Assembly (NCBI GenBank): GCA_904419955.1
Contig: CAJFTO010000002.1
Location: forward strand, 144,982-208,981
Direction of reading: 5' to 3'
DNA: 64,000 nt
Source: Candidatus Roslinia caecavium
Lineage (GTDB): Bacteria; Bacillota; Clostridia; Monoglobales; Monoglobaceae
Position 1 is the first letter of the stretch; the number at the start of each line of letters is the position of its first letter. Shown here piece after piece: positions 1-9,183 of the stretch. The position numbers and the translations under genes are program-made. The notes under the pieces were generated by a model. That model was not told the DNA's origin. It worked only from the letters and a program-made list of their open reading frames with translations, and did not search any database.

Positions 1-644
1 TTTTCAAGGTCGTTCACCAATTTTGCAACCGTCGACGCCTTTTGACCTATAGCCACGTATATACAAATTACGTCCTTGCCCTTTTGGTTTACTATGGTGT
101 CTACCGCAATAGCCGTCTTACCGGTCTGTCTGTCGCCTATTATAAGCTCCCTCTGGCCTCTGCCTATAGGGAACATGCTGTCTATAGCCATGATACCCGT
201 CTCAAGCGGAACGGATACGGATTTTCTCTCGATCACGCCGGGCGCCGGGCTTTCGACCGGATAGAACTCGGTCGTCTTTATCTCGCCCTTGCCGTCTATG
301 GGCGCGCCTGTCGCGTCCACAACGCGTCCGATCAAATTATCGCCGACGGGAACGCCCGCTCTGCGTCCGCTTCGCTTTACCTTTGAGCCTTCATGCAGTC
401 CATAGTCGCTTCCCAGCAAAACGCAGCTCACGCTATCGGCCTCCAGGCTCTGAACCATTCCTTTAACTCCTGTCTCGAAAATAACCATTTCTCCGTAAAC
501 GGCTTCGCTCAATCCGTAGACGGAAACGATTCCGTCGCCGAGCGTTATTATACTGCCTATTTCGTCGACATGGGTCTTTGTATCAAAATTCTGTATCTCC
601 TCTTTTAAGATGGAAATAACGTCGCTTGTCTTAATACCGCTCAC
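1..644 (-). CDS. atpA: ATP synthase F1 subunit alpha, N-terminal part (cut by window edge)
   Basis: This is the nucleotide-binding alpha subunit of the F1 catalytic head, acting at the cytoplasmic face of the membrane. About 214 codons are visible and the gene runs off the left edge. The start is a GTG at 644 preceded by GGAGGTGAGC, which overlaps the end of atpH. The P-loop reads GDRQTGKTA near residue 170, followed by the conserved IYVAIGQK segment. The N-terminal crown and the start of the nucleotide-binding domain are intact. It is the last visible gene of the atpB-E-F-H-A order, with gamma, beta and epsilon expected beyond the edge. Family assignment is very secure; only the start codon choice (GTG) is inferred from the ribosome-binding site. 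Confidence 0.95.
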   Translation of the reverse strand, partial: MSGIKTSDVISILKEEIQNFDTKTHVDEIGSIITLGDGIVSVYGLSEAVYGEMVIFETGVKGMVQSLEADSVSCVLLGSDYGLHEGSKVKRSGRRAGVPVGDNLIGRVVDATGAPIDGKGEIKTTEFYPVESPAPGVIERKSVSVPLETGIMAIDSMFPIGRGQRELIIGDRQTGKTAIAVDTIVNQKGKDVICIYVAIGQKASTVAKLVNDLE

Positions 645-650
645 TTACGC

Positions 651-1175
651 TCACCTCCGTGTAAACGCCGCGCGCATTCTCTCGTATGCTCCCGCCGCGC
701 TCTTGTCATATACCTTATCGCCTATCGTCATTCTGTATCCGCCGATCAAGTTCTCGTTCTCATTAAGATTCAATACGACGTCGCTTAAATCAAATTTCTT
801 GATAAGCGCGCTCTTGATCTTTTTCAATTGCTCGTCGCTCGGCCTTACCGCGTATTCAAATCTTACCTCGGCTATATTTTTCGTTTTAAGCTCGTTTCTT
901 CTGCACGCCTCGGCTATCTCCGAAAGTCTATGAAAATCGTCGTTTTTACATAAAACCTTAATAAACGCGGATATATCTTCGCTGAAAATTCGATCTATAG
1001 CCCGGTATTTCTCCGAAAGACTGATCGATGGATTAGTCATAGACTCCGTAAGCTCGGCGCTTTTTTCAGCTAAAGCCGCAGCTTCCATAACCGCCGCCGG
1101 ATCTATCTTCAGTTCAGCCAACGCGACGGCGTACCTCTTAGAAACTCCGTCTATAATCGTCGTCTTATTACTCAT
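651..1175 (-). CDS. atpH: ATP synthase F1 subunit delta
   Basis: Delta is the stator subunit that joins the b-subunit stalk to the top of the alpha3beta3 head. The 174-residue protein has the family length, an all-helical N-terminal domain (MSNKTTIIDGVSKRYAVAL, typical of OSCP/delta) and the C-terminal signature region ending in a GGYRMTIGDKVYDKS segment that matches the conserved 'GG..i..gd.v.D.S' pattern. It overlaps atpF by 8 nt at its start, and its stop lies within the ribosome-binding site of atpA, so translation is probably coupled. No oddities were seen. Confidence 0.95.
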   Translation of the reverse strand: MSNKTTIIDGVSKRYAVALAELKIDPAAVMEAAALAEKSAELTESMTNPSISLSEKYRAIDRIFSEDISAFIKVLCKNDDFHRLSEIAEACRRNELKTKNIAEVRFEYAVRPSDEQLKKIKSALIKKFDLSDVVLNLNENENLIGGYRMTIGDKVYDKSAAGAYERMRAAFTRR

Positions 1176-1680
1176 CTTCAGCGCCAGCCTCTCCGCCGCT
1201 TGACTCGTCCGCGCCGTCGATCTCAGATATGAAATCGTCCACTGAATTCAAATCCGAACCGCCTTTTGCCGTAACGCGCTGCGCGGCCGCAAGCGCTATC
1301 TCGGCTATTTCTACTTTAATCCCTCTCATAGAGTTCTCTTTATCCAGCTCGATCTGCTTATTAGCTCTCTCGATGATCCCGGAAGCGTCGGCTTCGGCCT
1401 CGGATATGATTCTGTCTCTCTCCGCGCCGGCCGATACCTTAGCCTCTTTGACGATCTCGTTCGCCTTAACTTCCGCCGCCTTAAGTTTGTCGGTATATTC
1501 GATCTTAAGACGCTCGGCCTCTTCTTTAGATTCGGCCGCGGAGTCTAAATCGTTATTTATTATCTCGGCCCGCTTTTTCATCATATTGGTAACGGGCTTA
1601 AATAAAAATATTTTAAGTAAAATAAACAGAACTATGAGGTTTATAAAAGTGTAAATTATATCCCAGTTTAAATTAAGCAT
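1168..1680 (-). CDS. atpF: ATP synthase F0 subunit b
   Basis: Subunit b forms the peripheral stalk that holds F1 to F0. The 170-residue protein has one N-terminal membrane helix (about residues 8-28) and then a long charged coiled coil rich in Glu, Lys and Ala, as in the family. The C-terminal 15 residues are acidic and glycine-rich (GGEAGAEDE), slightly longer than usual. The start follows GGCGGAAGAG. It is separated from atpE by 185 nt that contain a terminator-like hairpin, so its expression relative to subunit c is probably reduced by partial termination. Its 3' end overlaps atpH by 8 nt. Confidence 0.94.
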   Translation of the reverse strand: MLNLNWDIIYTFINLIVLFILLKIFLFKPVTNMMKKRAEIINNDLDSAAESKEEAERLKIEYTDKLKAAEVKANEIVKEAKVSAGAERDRIISEAEADASGIIERANKQIELDKENSMRGIKVEIAEIALAAAQRVTAKGGSDLNSVDDFISEIDGADESSGGEAGAEDE

Positions 1681-1817
1681 CTCTTCCGCCTCCGTTTCAA
1701 ACGGCGCTACGCGCAGCTTTTTCTAAACTCTATCGCCCGTTATCAACGATCGCTCGCCGCTTCGGGCTAAAAAACCGCGCATAAACCGCTTTCCTAAATC
1801 CAATCGGCTATATTAAA

Positions 1818-1857
1818 AATCCAAAGCCGAAACGTTTGTAGTACCCGACTTTGGATT
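1818..1857 (-). terminator. Hairpin between atpE and atpF (attenuator or transcript-end stabiliser)
   Basis: On the minus strand AATCCAAAGTCG and CGGCTTTGGATT form a 12-bp stem with a single G-U wobble and a 16-nt loop, directly followed by TTTTAATA. The wobble pairs only in the minus-strand RNA, which supports a role in the atp transcript. It lies 8 nt after the atpE stop. A leaky terminator or 3'-end stabiliser here would raise c-subunit output over b, delta and alpha, matching the multi-copy c ring. Confidence 0.7.
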
Positions 1858-1865
1858 CGGAGATA

Positions 1866-2090
1866 TTAGCCTAAGAATAAGATTATCATTATTCCTATAA
1901 CAAAACCGTAAATAGCCGTAGCCTCTGCGAGCGCACAGCCCAACAGCAACGCCTTGTTGATATCGCCTTTAGCCTCCGGCTGTCTTGCAATAGCTTCCGT
2001 CGCCTTAGACGTCGCTATACCTATACCTATACCCGCGCCGATACAAGCCAGCGCCGCTATACCTGCTCCTACTGCTACCAATGCTCCCAT
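1866..2090 (-). CDS. atpE: ATP synthase F0 subunit c
   Basis: Subunit c is the 74-residue hairpin that builds the ion-translocating rotor ring in the membrane. Two membrane helices flank the conserved loop ARQPEAKGD (residues 35-43). The ion-carrying carboxylate is Glu56 in [10 protein letters not shown]. Compared with the sodium-type ring of Ilyobacter, the positions of Gln32 and Ser66 are Ile23 and Ala57 here, while Thr58 and Tyr61 are kept; loss of the Gln and Ser ligands favours proton rather than sodium coupling (inference). The ribosome-binding site is AAAGGAGAT. The gene is followed by a hairpin before atpF. Confidence 0.96.
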   Translation of the reverse strand: MGALVAVGAGIAALACIGAGIGIGIATSKATEAIARQPEAKGDINKALLLGCALAEATAIYGFVIGIMIILFLG

Positions 2091-2174
2091 AATTAAACAT
2101 CTCCTTTGATTTGCTGTAACATTCTAAATTATATAATTAAATTTTATTATTTACTATAACATATCGCCCGCCGC

Positions 2175-2861
2175 TTATTCCATAGCCTCTTTCATGAACA
2201 GCGAGGTCAAAAATACGAATACATACGCCTGAATGAAGCCGTCGAAAAAGTCGAAGTATAGACTGAATATCGCCGGTACCACCGCCGGTACTACAAATTT
2301 TATAAGCTCCATTATGACAAACGCGCCGAGCACGTTTCCGAAAAGTCGCATACAGAGCGACAACGGCTTTATTATCAACTCCATTATATTTATCGGAGTT
2401 ATCAGTGCCATCGGCTGTCCAAAACCCTTAAGCCAGCCTTTAACGCCTTTAGCGCGTATCCCGGCATACTGGATAAGAACAATGCTCATTATCGCAAGCC
2501 CCGCGGTAACGTTTAGATCCTTGGTCGGCGGAGTTATTCCAAAAATTCCTATAATATTAGATATTCCCAGATAAATGATCACCGTCGACAGATACGGAAT
2601 ATAACGTTTGCCCTCATCGCCGAGTATCTCCGTAAAGAAGTTATTTAGAAAACCTATGAACGCCTCTAAATAAATCTGCAGACTGTTCGGCTTCGGTCTA
2701 AGCTTTAGGTTTCTTACAAATATTATTGAAAACAAAACTAAGACCGCCATTATTCCCCAGGTCACGACCGCCGATTCGGGTACCGGTATTCCCCCGAAAA
2801 TAGGAACAGTAAACGCGTATTTAGTATCAAGTTCTTCAATTAATCTCTCAGAAATACTCAC
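2175..2861 (-). CDS. atpB: ATP synthase F0 subunit a
   Basis: Subunit a provides the two half-channels of the F0 motor. The 228-residue protein has five to six hydrophobic helices and the essential arginine, Arg172, in SLCMRLFGNVLG. It starts with GTG at 2861 after AAAGGCGGTGAA. It is the first gene of the visible operon; no atpI or atpZ precedes it. A consensus promoter lies about 220 nt upstream. The C-terminus (LFMKEAME) is standard length. Confidence 0.96.
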   Translation of the reverse strand: MSISERLIEELDTKYAFTVPIFGGIPVPESAVVTWGIMAVLVLFSIIFVRNLKLRPKPNSLQIYLEAFIGFLNNFFTEILGDEGKRYIPYLSTVIIYLGISNIIGIFGITPPTKDLNVTAGLAIMSIVLIQYAGIRAKGVKGWLKGFGQPMALITPINIMELIIKPLSLCMRLFGNVLGAFVIMELIKFVVPAVVPAIFSLYFDFFDGFIQAYVFVFLTSLFMKEAME

Positions 2862-3224
2862 GCTTTTTCACCGCCTTTATTGCTATTATTATGCATTAAT
2901 ACAAGTTCATTCAACAAAAAAAGAAATCTCCAACGAAGTAAATAAAATCGCCTTTGATTTCTATAACAGTATTAGAATTCCAATCATCTTGTTGATGTCG
3001 TATATACTTTAGAAAATAACCGTTTTTTTAAAGTTGAACGCCTATATTCAATTGTATCGGATCTATGTTTCCGTCAACAGTTATAAGTATATTCCCATTT
3101 CTTTGTAAAGTCAATCTCATTTCTGACAAAGAATGTGAACGCAAATAACTTTTTTTTATTAATTTTTCAACAAATCTTTTTTCTGTATCCAAATGTTAAC
3201 ACAAACGTAAAGTTTTTATAAAAA
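2862..3224. other. Intergenic region upstream of atpB
   Basis: About 360 bp of AT-rich DNA between the SLH-gene terminator and atpB. Apart from the promoter at 3086-3114 and the atpB ribosome-binding site I see no gene, RNA motif or repeat in it. Confidence 0.6.
3086..3114 (-). promoter_or_regulatory. Promoter of the atp operon
   Basis: Minus-strand TTGACT (3114-3109), a 17-nt spacer and TATACT (3091-3086) form a near-consensus sigma-A promoter. The leader to the atpB GTG is about 215 nt, AT-rich, and contains no other gene. A second TTGACG/TACAAT pair just downstream has only a 15-nt spacer and is less likely. Confidence 0.65.
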
Positions 3225-3251
3225 TATCCCGGAGAAAAATTCTCCGGGATA
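3215..3251 (-). terminator. Rho-independent terminator of the first SLH gene
   Basis: TATCCCGGAGAA (3225-3236) and TTCTCCGGGATA (3240-3251) are a perfect 12-bp inverted repeat with a 3-nt loop; on the minus strand it is followed by a T-rich run (TTTTTATAAAAAC). It ends the SLH transcript and separates it from atpB. Confidence 0.9.
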
Positions 3252-3273
3252 AATGCGTTATAACTTATTATTT

Positions 3274-6200
3274 CTATACCGCGGCAAGAACTACATTCTG
3301 TCCGCTGAGCTCGGCGGTAAATTCAGCCGAATTGACAGTTACTTTAGTTATATCCGGCGTAACGCCGCTCGCAAACGTTACTACGGCGTCGCCCGCCGCC
3401 GCGTTAGACGCGGGGGTTATTGTTATAGCGTTAGTCAGAGCTCCGGTTATATTAACCGCGTTGCCCTTTGTCAAAGCTATATCCTGACCCTCGCCGACCG
3501 TTATATTTCCGCTTATCGAAACGGATACGTCCGTATTGGTTCTATTGGTATAGAGCAGAGCGCCCGCGCCGTTTCTGTTTTTGTTACCCTCAAATGTTCC
3601 GCCGTTTATCGCGACCGCCGCGTTGGTGGTGTATATAACGCCCGCGTTGGTCTCGTTATCGCTAAATATACCTCCGTTTACCGTCAAAGACGAAGTGTTG
3701 TCTCTTACTCTGAACAGCGCCGCTTGCTCCTGCGCCGAATCGGTTTCAGTCGTCAGCGCGCCCGCTGAGTTGCCGCTGAATACGCCGCCGTTTACCGTAA
3801 GCGTCGTTCTCTTCGCAACGTCGGCTATGAGCCCGTACGTTGCGCGGCTCATATTACTGTACGCTACGCCCGGATTTAAAACGGCCGAGTTGGTCGAATT
3901 TCCCGCCGTATAGCAGCCTATAAGCGGATTTATAGACGTATAGCCTTCGGCGTTGATAAAGGTCAGACTTACATTATCGTCGCTTCCGTCCGCAGAACCG
4001 ATTATCACGTTACCGTTTCTTAAGAATATCGGACCCGCGTCCGCGACTGTCATTCCAGCCTGTTCTCTTCCGGCAACCGGAACCCTTGTGATTGTATGAG
4101 GCGTGCCGTCAGATACTATTGCTACATATTTATTATCCGCTATCCAAATCTGTTCAGACAAATATGCGTCCGCCGTTATCACTACGGGGTTGGCCTGAGC
4201 GGTTTCAGCGCTGTCCGCAGCCGCAGCTTCAACCGCAGCCGCTATGGACGCGTATTCGGTCGATCCGACTCGAGCTACGTTTCCGCTCTGGTATACCGCT
4301 TCAAGGGTTATATCAGCGTCCGGCATAACGATGGTAAACTTGTCGGTAACCACCGCGGACTGATCCGCCGCGGATCTGTCAGCCCAAGCGGTCGTCTGAG
4401 TTCCGTCTACTTCGTAGGTATATCTAACGCCTGCTATGTTCGAGCCGGCGACGTCCGCAGTCTCGATGTTAACAGTATCTCCGACGCGAGCCGTCTGAGC
4501 GTCTACAGTCATATTAGCTCCCGCAGTTACGTTGTGTTCAGGTACGGCCGTAGCTCCCGGATCCGCGCTCGGGCTCGCCGTAGGCTCGGCTGGTTCGCCG
4601 CCGTCTAAGTCTATATAGATCTCAACCTCGTTAAATACTATCGCCGCCGACCAGTTTTGAATTATTATGTATCTGTACTTGCCGTCTGCGGAAGCGTTAG
4701 CTCCGGTAGGCTTTACCGGTCCTACTTCTACATAGTTTTCCTTATCCGTAGACGTTATATCGCTGGAGATAACGCTTACGCCATTTTGAGCCGTACCGTT
4801 TGATCTGAGTACGGTCATAAAGCTTTCTACGTTATCCGGTCTCGGCGGCAGCGTATTGCTTACGCCAACCATCGAGTTGCCCGTACCTCCGTTCGGGAAG
4901 TACGCTTTTATACTTGCGATATCATACGCTTCGCCAAGGTCGAGCGCCACAAACGTCTGTCTTGTTATATTCGAAGCGTCGTCGTTTGTAACTATTCCGT
5001 TGAACAGCTTGCTGCAATCCGCGTGAACCGTCTCCTCGGGCTCGGTATTCGTACCTCTGTAATACGATAAGCTGTCCTCGGTTATATTTTCAACCTTACC
5101 GGTCTCCTGATTTATAGTTATTCCGGTTCCCGGGGTCGATACCGGTTCTTCTGTAGCTCCCGGCTCGGGGCTCGCGCTCGCCGCAGGCTCCTCGGTCGGC
5201 TCTGCCGGTTCGTCTCCGCTAAGGTCTATATAGATCTCAAGCTCGTTAAGTCTTGCGCCCGGATTTGACCAGTTATATACCATCACGTATCTGTACTCGC
5301 CGTTTTCGTCCGCCGGCGCCGTTTCGGTTCCGCTTGGCGTCACCGGACCTACCGTTAAGTAGTTGATCGAATCCGTCGATACTACATCCGTCTCGTCGGC
5401 GATCACCGGAACTCCGTTCTGCGAGTCGCCTCTTACCCTTAGCGCGTTGATATATGTGTCTGCGCCGTTCTCCTTCGGGATCGGGTTGTTGCTTACGGCT
5501 ACCATAGTTCCGTTGGAATTTGTCTCGGAACCGTCTGCGATTATATCATGCCCGAAGTAAGTTCTGATCTTGCTTATCGGGTATTCCTGTCCCAGATCGA
5601 TTACGAGATACTGCTGGTTCGACATTGAATCAAACACAACGTCCGTATCTCCGTCGAACAATGATCCCCAGTTTGCCGGCAGAGGATCTACAACAGTCGC
5701 GTCGGAGCCGCGATACGCCTTAACGTTGCTCTCCGTAATCCCCTCCACTTTACCGGTTTCCGGATCTATGGTTATTCCTGTAGGAGCCGTCGGTTGAGGC
5801 TCGGCGCTTGCCTCGGGCGGCGTCGTCGGATTTTCTGTCGGAGCCGGGCTCGGGCTTACTTCCGTTCCCGCTGTTGCCGACGGGCTCGGGCTTACCTCAG
5901 TTCCGCTGGTCGGCGCCGGGCTCGGCGTAGCCTCGACTTCCTCCGCCTCGGTTATTCTTATATTTCTTACGCTGACGCTTCCGTGGCTGCCTCTGAGAGT
6001 AAATGAGAATTTAGCCACGAGGGTCTCTCCGTCCTCAAGAACTCTGGATCCGGAGGTCCATGTGTAGCTCTGAGTCTCCCAATCCGCGTCGCTTACTACT
6101 TGATCGTGTATAAACGCTACTCTGCCGTTGTTTCTTACCGGAGCCGGATCCATTCCGGTCGAATTGTCCGTAACAGCCGGCATATTCCCGTCGTTTGCCG

Positions 6201-8787
6201 TTACCGTGCTTTCGTTCGTATAACGCGTGTCGGCGTAGAGATAGAAACCGTTGTTTACGCGCTCCGTTATATTGGCCTGCTCGTCAAACGTTATCTGATA
6301 CTCCGTATCCGGCTTGATATTCTTGATCGCTACCGACATCGTATACAATACTCCGTTTTCATCCGCGCTGAGATCGACGTTTGGATCGCTCGTTATGGTC
6401 ATAACGCCGTCTTCGAGCGTATAACTTGCGCCTGCGTTGTCGCCGTTTGACTTATACCATACTATGCTGTAGTCGTCCGCCTCGCCGGTAAACTCGTCCG
6501 CGAGCGTATCCCATACGTCCGGCTCTGTCGCCTCGGCCGTAGCCGTCGGGGCTGTCGTCGGAGCCGCCGTGGGTTCCAATGTCGCTTCCGGAGTCGGAGC
6601 CGCAGTAGGTTCCGTTGTCGCGTCCGGAGTCGGAACGGGTTCCGTACCGCTTGTCGCCGTCGGAGCCGCCGTAGGTTCTGTTGTAGCATCCGGAGTCGGA
6701 GCTATGGTCGCCGTCGGAAGTGGATCCGGCATGCTGTCGGTATCGACGTATATCTCAAGCTCGTTAAGGCTTGCCGACGCAGACCAGTCGTATATGATTA
6801 TGTATCTGAATTCATAGCTCTCAACAGCGATCGGTTCGATAGGTCCTACTTCTACGTAGTTAGTCGCGTCCTGAGAGGTTGTATCCATATCTATGATGGG
6901 AATACCGCTTTGAACTGAACCGTTTGTGCGGATAATATCAAAGCGGTCGTTTATCGTGCCGTCGTTGGATATCGCAACCATCGTGGTTCCGTTACCGCCG
7001 TTTGCCGAATTCGGGAAATATGCTTTTACCGAATTTATTCTATAGTAGTTGCCCAAATCGATAACCAGGAAGGTCTGGGTGCGTATACTGCTTACCTCGC
7101 TGTCGTCGTCGGTCACGCCGTTGAATATCCTAGAATATCCCATCGGCAGGCTCTCCTGAAGATTACCGGATCTGTCGTAATACTTCAAATCGGATTTGTT
7201 GATATTCAGGACCTTTCCGGTCTCGGGATCTATCGCGATATCAGCGTCCGGAGTCGGAGGCGCTACCGTGGTCACCTCGGGAACCACTACCAAGCTCAGG
7301 TCGGAAGCGCCTGCCGGTATCTCGATATCCGCGGGGATAGAGATATTAACGCTGCCGGAGCCTATATAGCTGATCGCGCTCTCGTCTATAGCTATCGTCC
7401 GGGTCGCGCCCGACGAATCGGTATAACTGATATACGCGCCGGATACGCCGCTTACCGCATATTCCTCGTTCTCAGGCGTAAGCGTTACAGTTACGGTCTC
7501 GCCCGGAGTCACTCCGTCGAGGTTGCCGCTCGCCGTTACGCTGACCATATCGTCGCCGTCGGTATAGTATACCTCTTCGCCGGAGATAGAGCCTATCGAC
7601 TGTACTCCCTCGTTTAAGGTATAGCACGCGTAGATCGTCGCGTCGCCTCTTACCGTGTACGGGAATCTAACCGCCGTACCGCTTCCGTCTCTCTCGGTGT
7701 TCCAGCCGGAGAACGTGTGGTTAAGCCTTGTCGGCTCGGCGGGTTCTTCGATCACCGCGCCGGATTCATACGTAGCCGTAACCGCCGCGTCGCCGTTAGC
7801 GAAGTCTATCGTGACTGTGTAGTCGGTCTCCGCCGTCGGGGTAGGCGTGGGATTACCGCCCGTGGAACCGCCGCCCGTCGAACCTCCGCCTGTCGAGCCG
7901 CCGCCCCAGCTACCGCCGCCGAAGAATATACCGCTCGACGAAGTGGAATCGTTATTCGAATACGGGTCGATTATCGTGCCGCTGTTACTCGAAAGTTCTA
8001 CGTTAGGCGACATGTTTACAACGTTGCCGTAGAACTGACAGCCGGTGAACTGGATCGTTCCGCTCGCCGAAGGCGATACTACAACTCCTTTAGCCACCAA
8101 ACCGTTGCCCGTAACGCCGCCGCACTTGATCACGACTATACCGGGCACGTATTGATCGTTTATCTGGGTCGGAGATGTAACGTATAATTTTACTATATTA
8201 TCGATTATGGTAATAAGCTCGGCGCGGGTGATATTATCCTGGGGTCTGAACTGACCGTTATCGCCCTGTATGTAACCCTCGCCGGTCATAGCGCCCACGT
8301 ATGTACTCGCCCAGTCTGAGATCTGAGCGTAGTCGCCGTATTGGGTTATAGCCGCCTGCGAGGACGTAACGCTGAACGCTCTCGCTATCGCCGTCGCCGC
8401 TTCCTCGCGGGTCATGTTGGCGTTAGGCGCCATGGTACCGTCGCCGTTACCGTTTAATACGCCCGCCGCGTTCAGCTTGAGCGCCGCGTCCGCGTACCAA
8501 TCCGACGAACTTACGTCGCTGAACGTATTAGAACTTGTCTCTGTGTAAGACAGAACGTTGTTGATAACCGTAGCCGCCTCGGCGCGGGTTATATTATCGT
8601 CGGGACGGAAGTATCCTTCGTAGCCCTGTATAACGCCCGTCTCGCTCCACTTGTCGATCGCGCTTTCCGCCCAGTGTCCGCTTGTGTCGCCGTACGTCGC
8701 TCCAAAGGCCGCGAAGCTCATCGGAACCATCGTCAGGATCATGCAGACGGCTATGACGGAAGCCAAAAGACGTCTTCTCTTAGTCAT
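3274..8787 (-). CDS. Giant SLH-domain surface protein with discoidin-like modules and C-terminal beta-helix
   Basis: This 1837-residue exported protein is probably held on the cell wall by S-layer homology domains. Visible parts: signal peptide (about 1-30, ending SFAAFGA); three SLH domains (about 31-205, with FRPDDNITRAEA and FRPQDNITRAEL); a domain shared with the SLH protein at 13857-18188 (about 205-275); a Gly/Ser linker of GGGST repeats; an InlB-B-like repeat (about 322-392, HTFSGWNTERDGSG); three homologous F5/8-type-C-like modules beginning IDPETGKV or INQETGKV (near 515, 1000 and 1180); one CBM4/9-like module (about 760-920); and a C-terminal parallel beta-helix-like region (LTVNGGVFSGN, LTVNGGIFSDN). 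Pro/Thr/Glu/Ala linkers separate the modules. No catalytic motif was found, so a structural or glycan-binding role is inferred. The start follows AAGGAGGT. Confidence 0.88.
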   Translation of the reverse strand: MTKRRRLLASVIAVCMILTMVPMSFAAFGATYGDTSGHWAESAIDKWSETGVIQGYEGYFRPDDNITRAEAATVINNVLSYTETSSNTFSDVSSSDWYADAALKLNAAGVLNGNGDGTMAPNANMTREEAATAIARAFSVTSSQAAITQYGDYAQISDWASTYVGAMTGEGYIQGDNGQFRPQDNITRAELITIIDNIVKLYVTSPTQINDQYVPGIVVIKCGGVTGNGLVAKGVVVSPSASGTIQFTGCQFYGNVVNMSPNVELSSNSGTIIDPYSNNDSTSSSGIFFGGGSWGGGSTGGGSTGGGSTGGNPTPTPTAETDYTVTIDFANGDAAVTATYESGAVIEEPAEPTRLNHTFSGWNTERDGSGTAVRFPYTVRGDATIYACYTLNEGVQSIGSISGEEVYYTDGDDMVSVTASGNLDGVTPGETVTVTLTPENEEYAVSGVSGAYISYTDSSGATRTIAIDESAISYIGSGSVNISIPADIEIPAGASDLSLVVVPEVTTVAPPTPDADIAIDPETGKVLNINKSDLKYYDRSGNLQESLPMGYSRIFNGVTDDDSEVSSIRTQTFLVIDLGNYYRINSVKAYFPNSANGGNGTTMVAISNDGTINDRFDIIRTNGSVQSGIPIIDMDTTSQDATNYVEVGPIEPIAVESYEFRYIIIYDWSASASLNELEIYVDTDSMPDPLPTATIAPTPDATTEPTAAPTATSGTEPVPTPDATTEPTAAPTPEATLEPTAAPTTAPTATAEATEPDVWDTLADEFTGEADDYSIVWYKSNGDNAGASYTLEDGVMTITSDPNVDLSADENGVLYTMSVAIKNIKPDTEYQITFDEQANITERVNNGFYLYADTRYTNESTVTANDGNMPAVTDNSTGMDPAPVRNNGRVAFIHDQVVSDADWETQSYTWTSGSRVLEDGETLVAKFSFTLRGSHGSVSVRNIRITEAEEVEATPSPAPTSGTEVSPSPSATAGTEVSPSPAPTENPTTPPEASAEPQPTAPTGITIDPETGKVEGITESNVKAYRGSDATVVDPLPANWGSLFDGDTDVVFDSMSNQQYLVIDLGQEYPISKIRTYFGHDIIADGSETNSNGTMVAVSNNPIPKENGADTYINALRVRGDSQNGVPVIADETDVVSTDSINYLTVGPVTPSGTETAPADENGEYRYVMVYNWSNPGARLNELEIYIDLSGDEPAEPTEEPAASASPEPGATEEPVSTPGTGITINQETGKVENITEDSLSYYRGTNTEPEETVHADCSKLFNGIVTNDDASNITRQTFVALDLGEAYDIASIKAYFPNGGTGNSMVGVSNTLPPRPDNVESFMTVLRSNGTAQNGVSVISSDITSTDKENYVEVGPVKPTGANASADGKYRYIIIQNWSAAIVFNEVEIYIDLDGGEPAEPTASPSADPGATAVPEHNVTAGANMTVDAQTARVGDTVNIETADVAGSNIAGVRYTYEVDGTQTTAWADRSAADQSAVVTDKFTIVMPDADITLEAVYQSGNVARVGSTEYASIAAAVEAAAADSAETAQANPVVITADAYLSEQIWIADNKYVAIVSDGTPHTITRVPVAGREQAGMTVADAGPIFLRNGNVIIGSADGSDDNVSLTFINAEGYTSINPLIGCYTAGNSTNSAVLNPGVAYSNMSRATYGLIADVAKRTTLTVNGGVFSGNSAGALTTETDSAQEQAALFRVRDNTSSLTVNGGIFSDNETNAGVIYTTNAAVAINGGTFEGNKNRNGAGALLYTNRTNTDVSVSISGNITVGEGQDIALTKGNAVNITGALTNAITITPASNAAAGDAVVTFASGVTPDITKVTVNSAEFTAELSGQNVVLAAV

Positions 8788-8896
8788 AGTTTGACTACCT
8801 CCTTAAATATATATATGTGTGTTTTTATATTTTTTCTATATAGAAGCTGTGAAATAATGCGTAATTAGATATTTTGCATATATTCAGACATAATAA

Positions 8897-8925
8897 ATTA
8901 TAGCGCCTTCGTACATTTTAGTCAA
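8897..8925 (-). promoter_or_regulatory. Promoter of the first SLH gene
   Basis: Minus-strand TTGACT (8925-8920), a 17-nt spacer and a perfect TATAAT (8902-8897). The predicted leader is about 100 nt, T-rich, ending in AAGGAGGT before the ATG at 8787. The rest of the gap between 8788 and the hairpin at 9037 holds nothing else recognisable. Confidence 0.75.
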
Positions 8926-9012
8926 GAGAGGACTTGTGGATTTTAAAATAAATTTATTGCATAAATGTGATTTGAAGCCGGAACGTAAGACTCCGCGACG
9001 GATACGAATAAA

Positions 9013-9037
9013 GAGGAGACGCAGGACGCGTCTCCTC
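9013..9037 (-). terminator. Hairpin downstream of the cysteine peptidase gene
   Basis: GAGGAGACGC and GCGTCTCCTC form a perfect 10-bp stem with a 5-nt loop, enclosed by an outer inverted repeat ATACGAAT (9002-9009) / ATTCGTAT (9049-9056). The T-run on the minus strand is short (TTTATTCG), so this is a moderate terminator for the gene ending at 9184. Confidence 0.6.
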
Positions 9038-9183
9038 AGGCGTGATAAATTCGTATATTTTTAATCCATTTGATAAACGCTTAAACGACGATCGGTTTTA
9101 CCGCAGGAATATGAGCTTAGCCGTAATAACGCCGCCGCCCCCTATTCTCTTAACTCTAAATAGTCTAAAGTATAAAGGATCCG

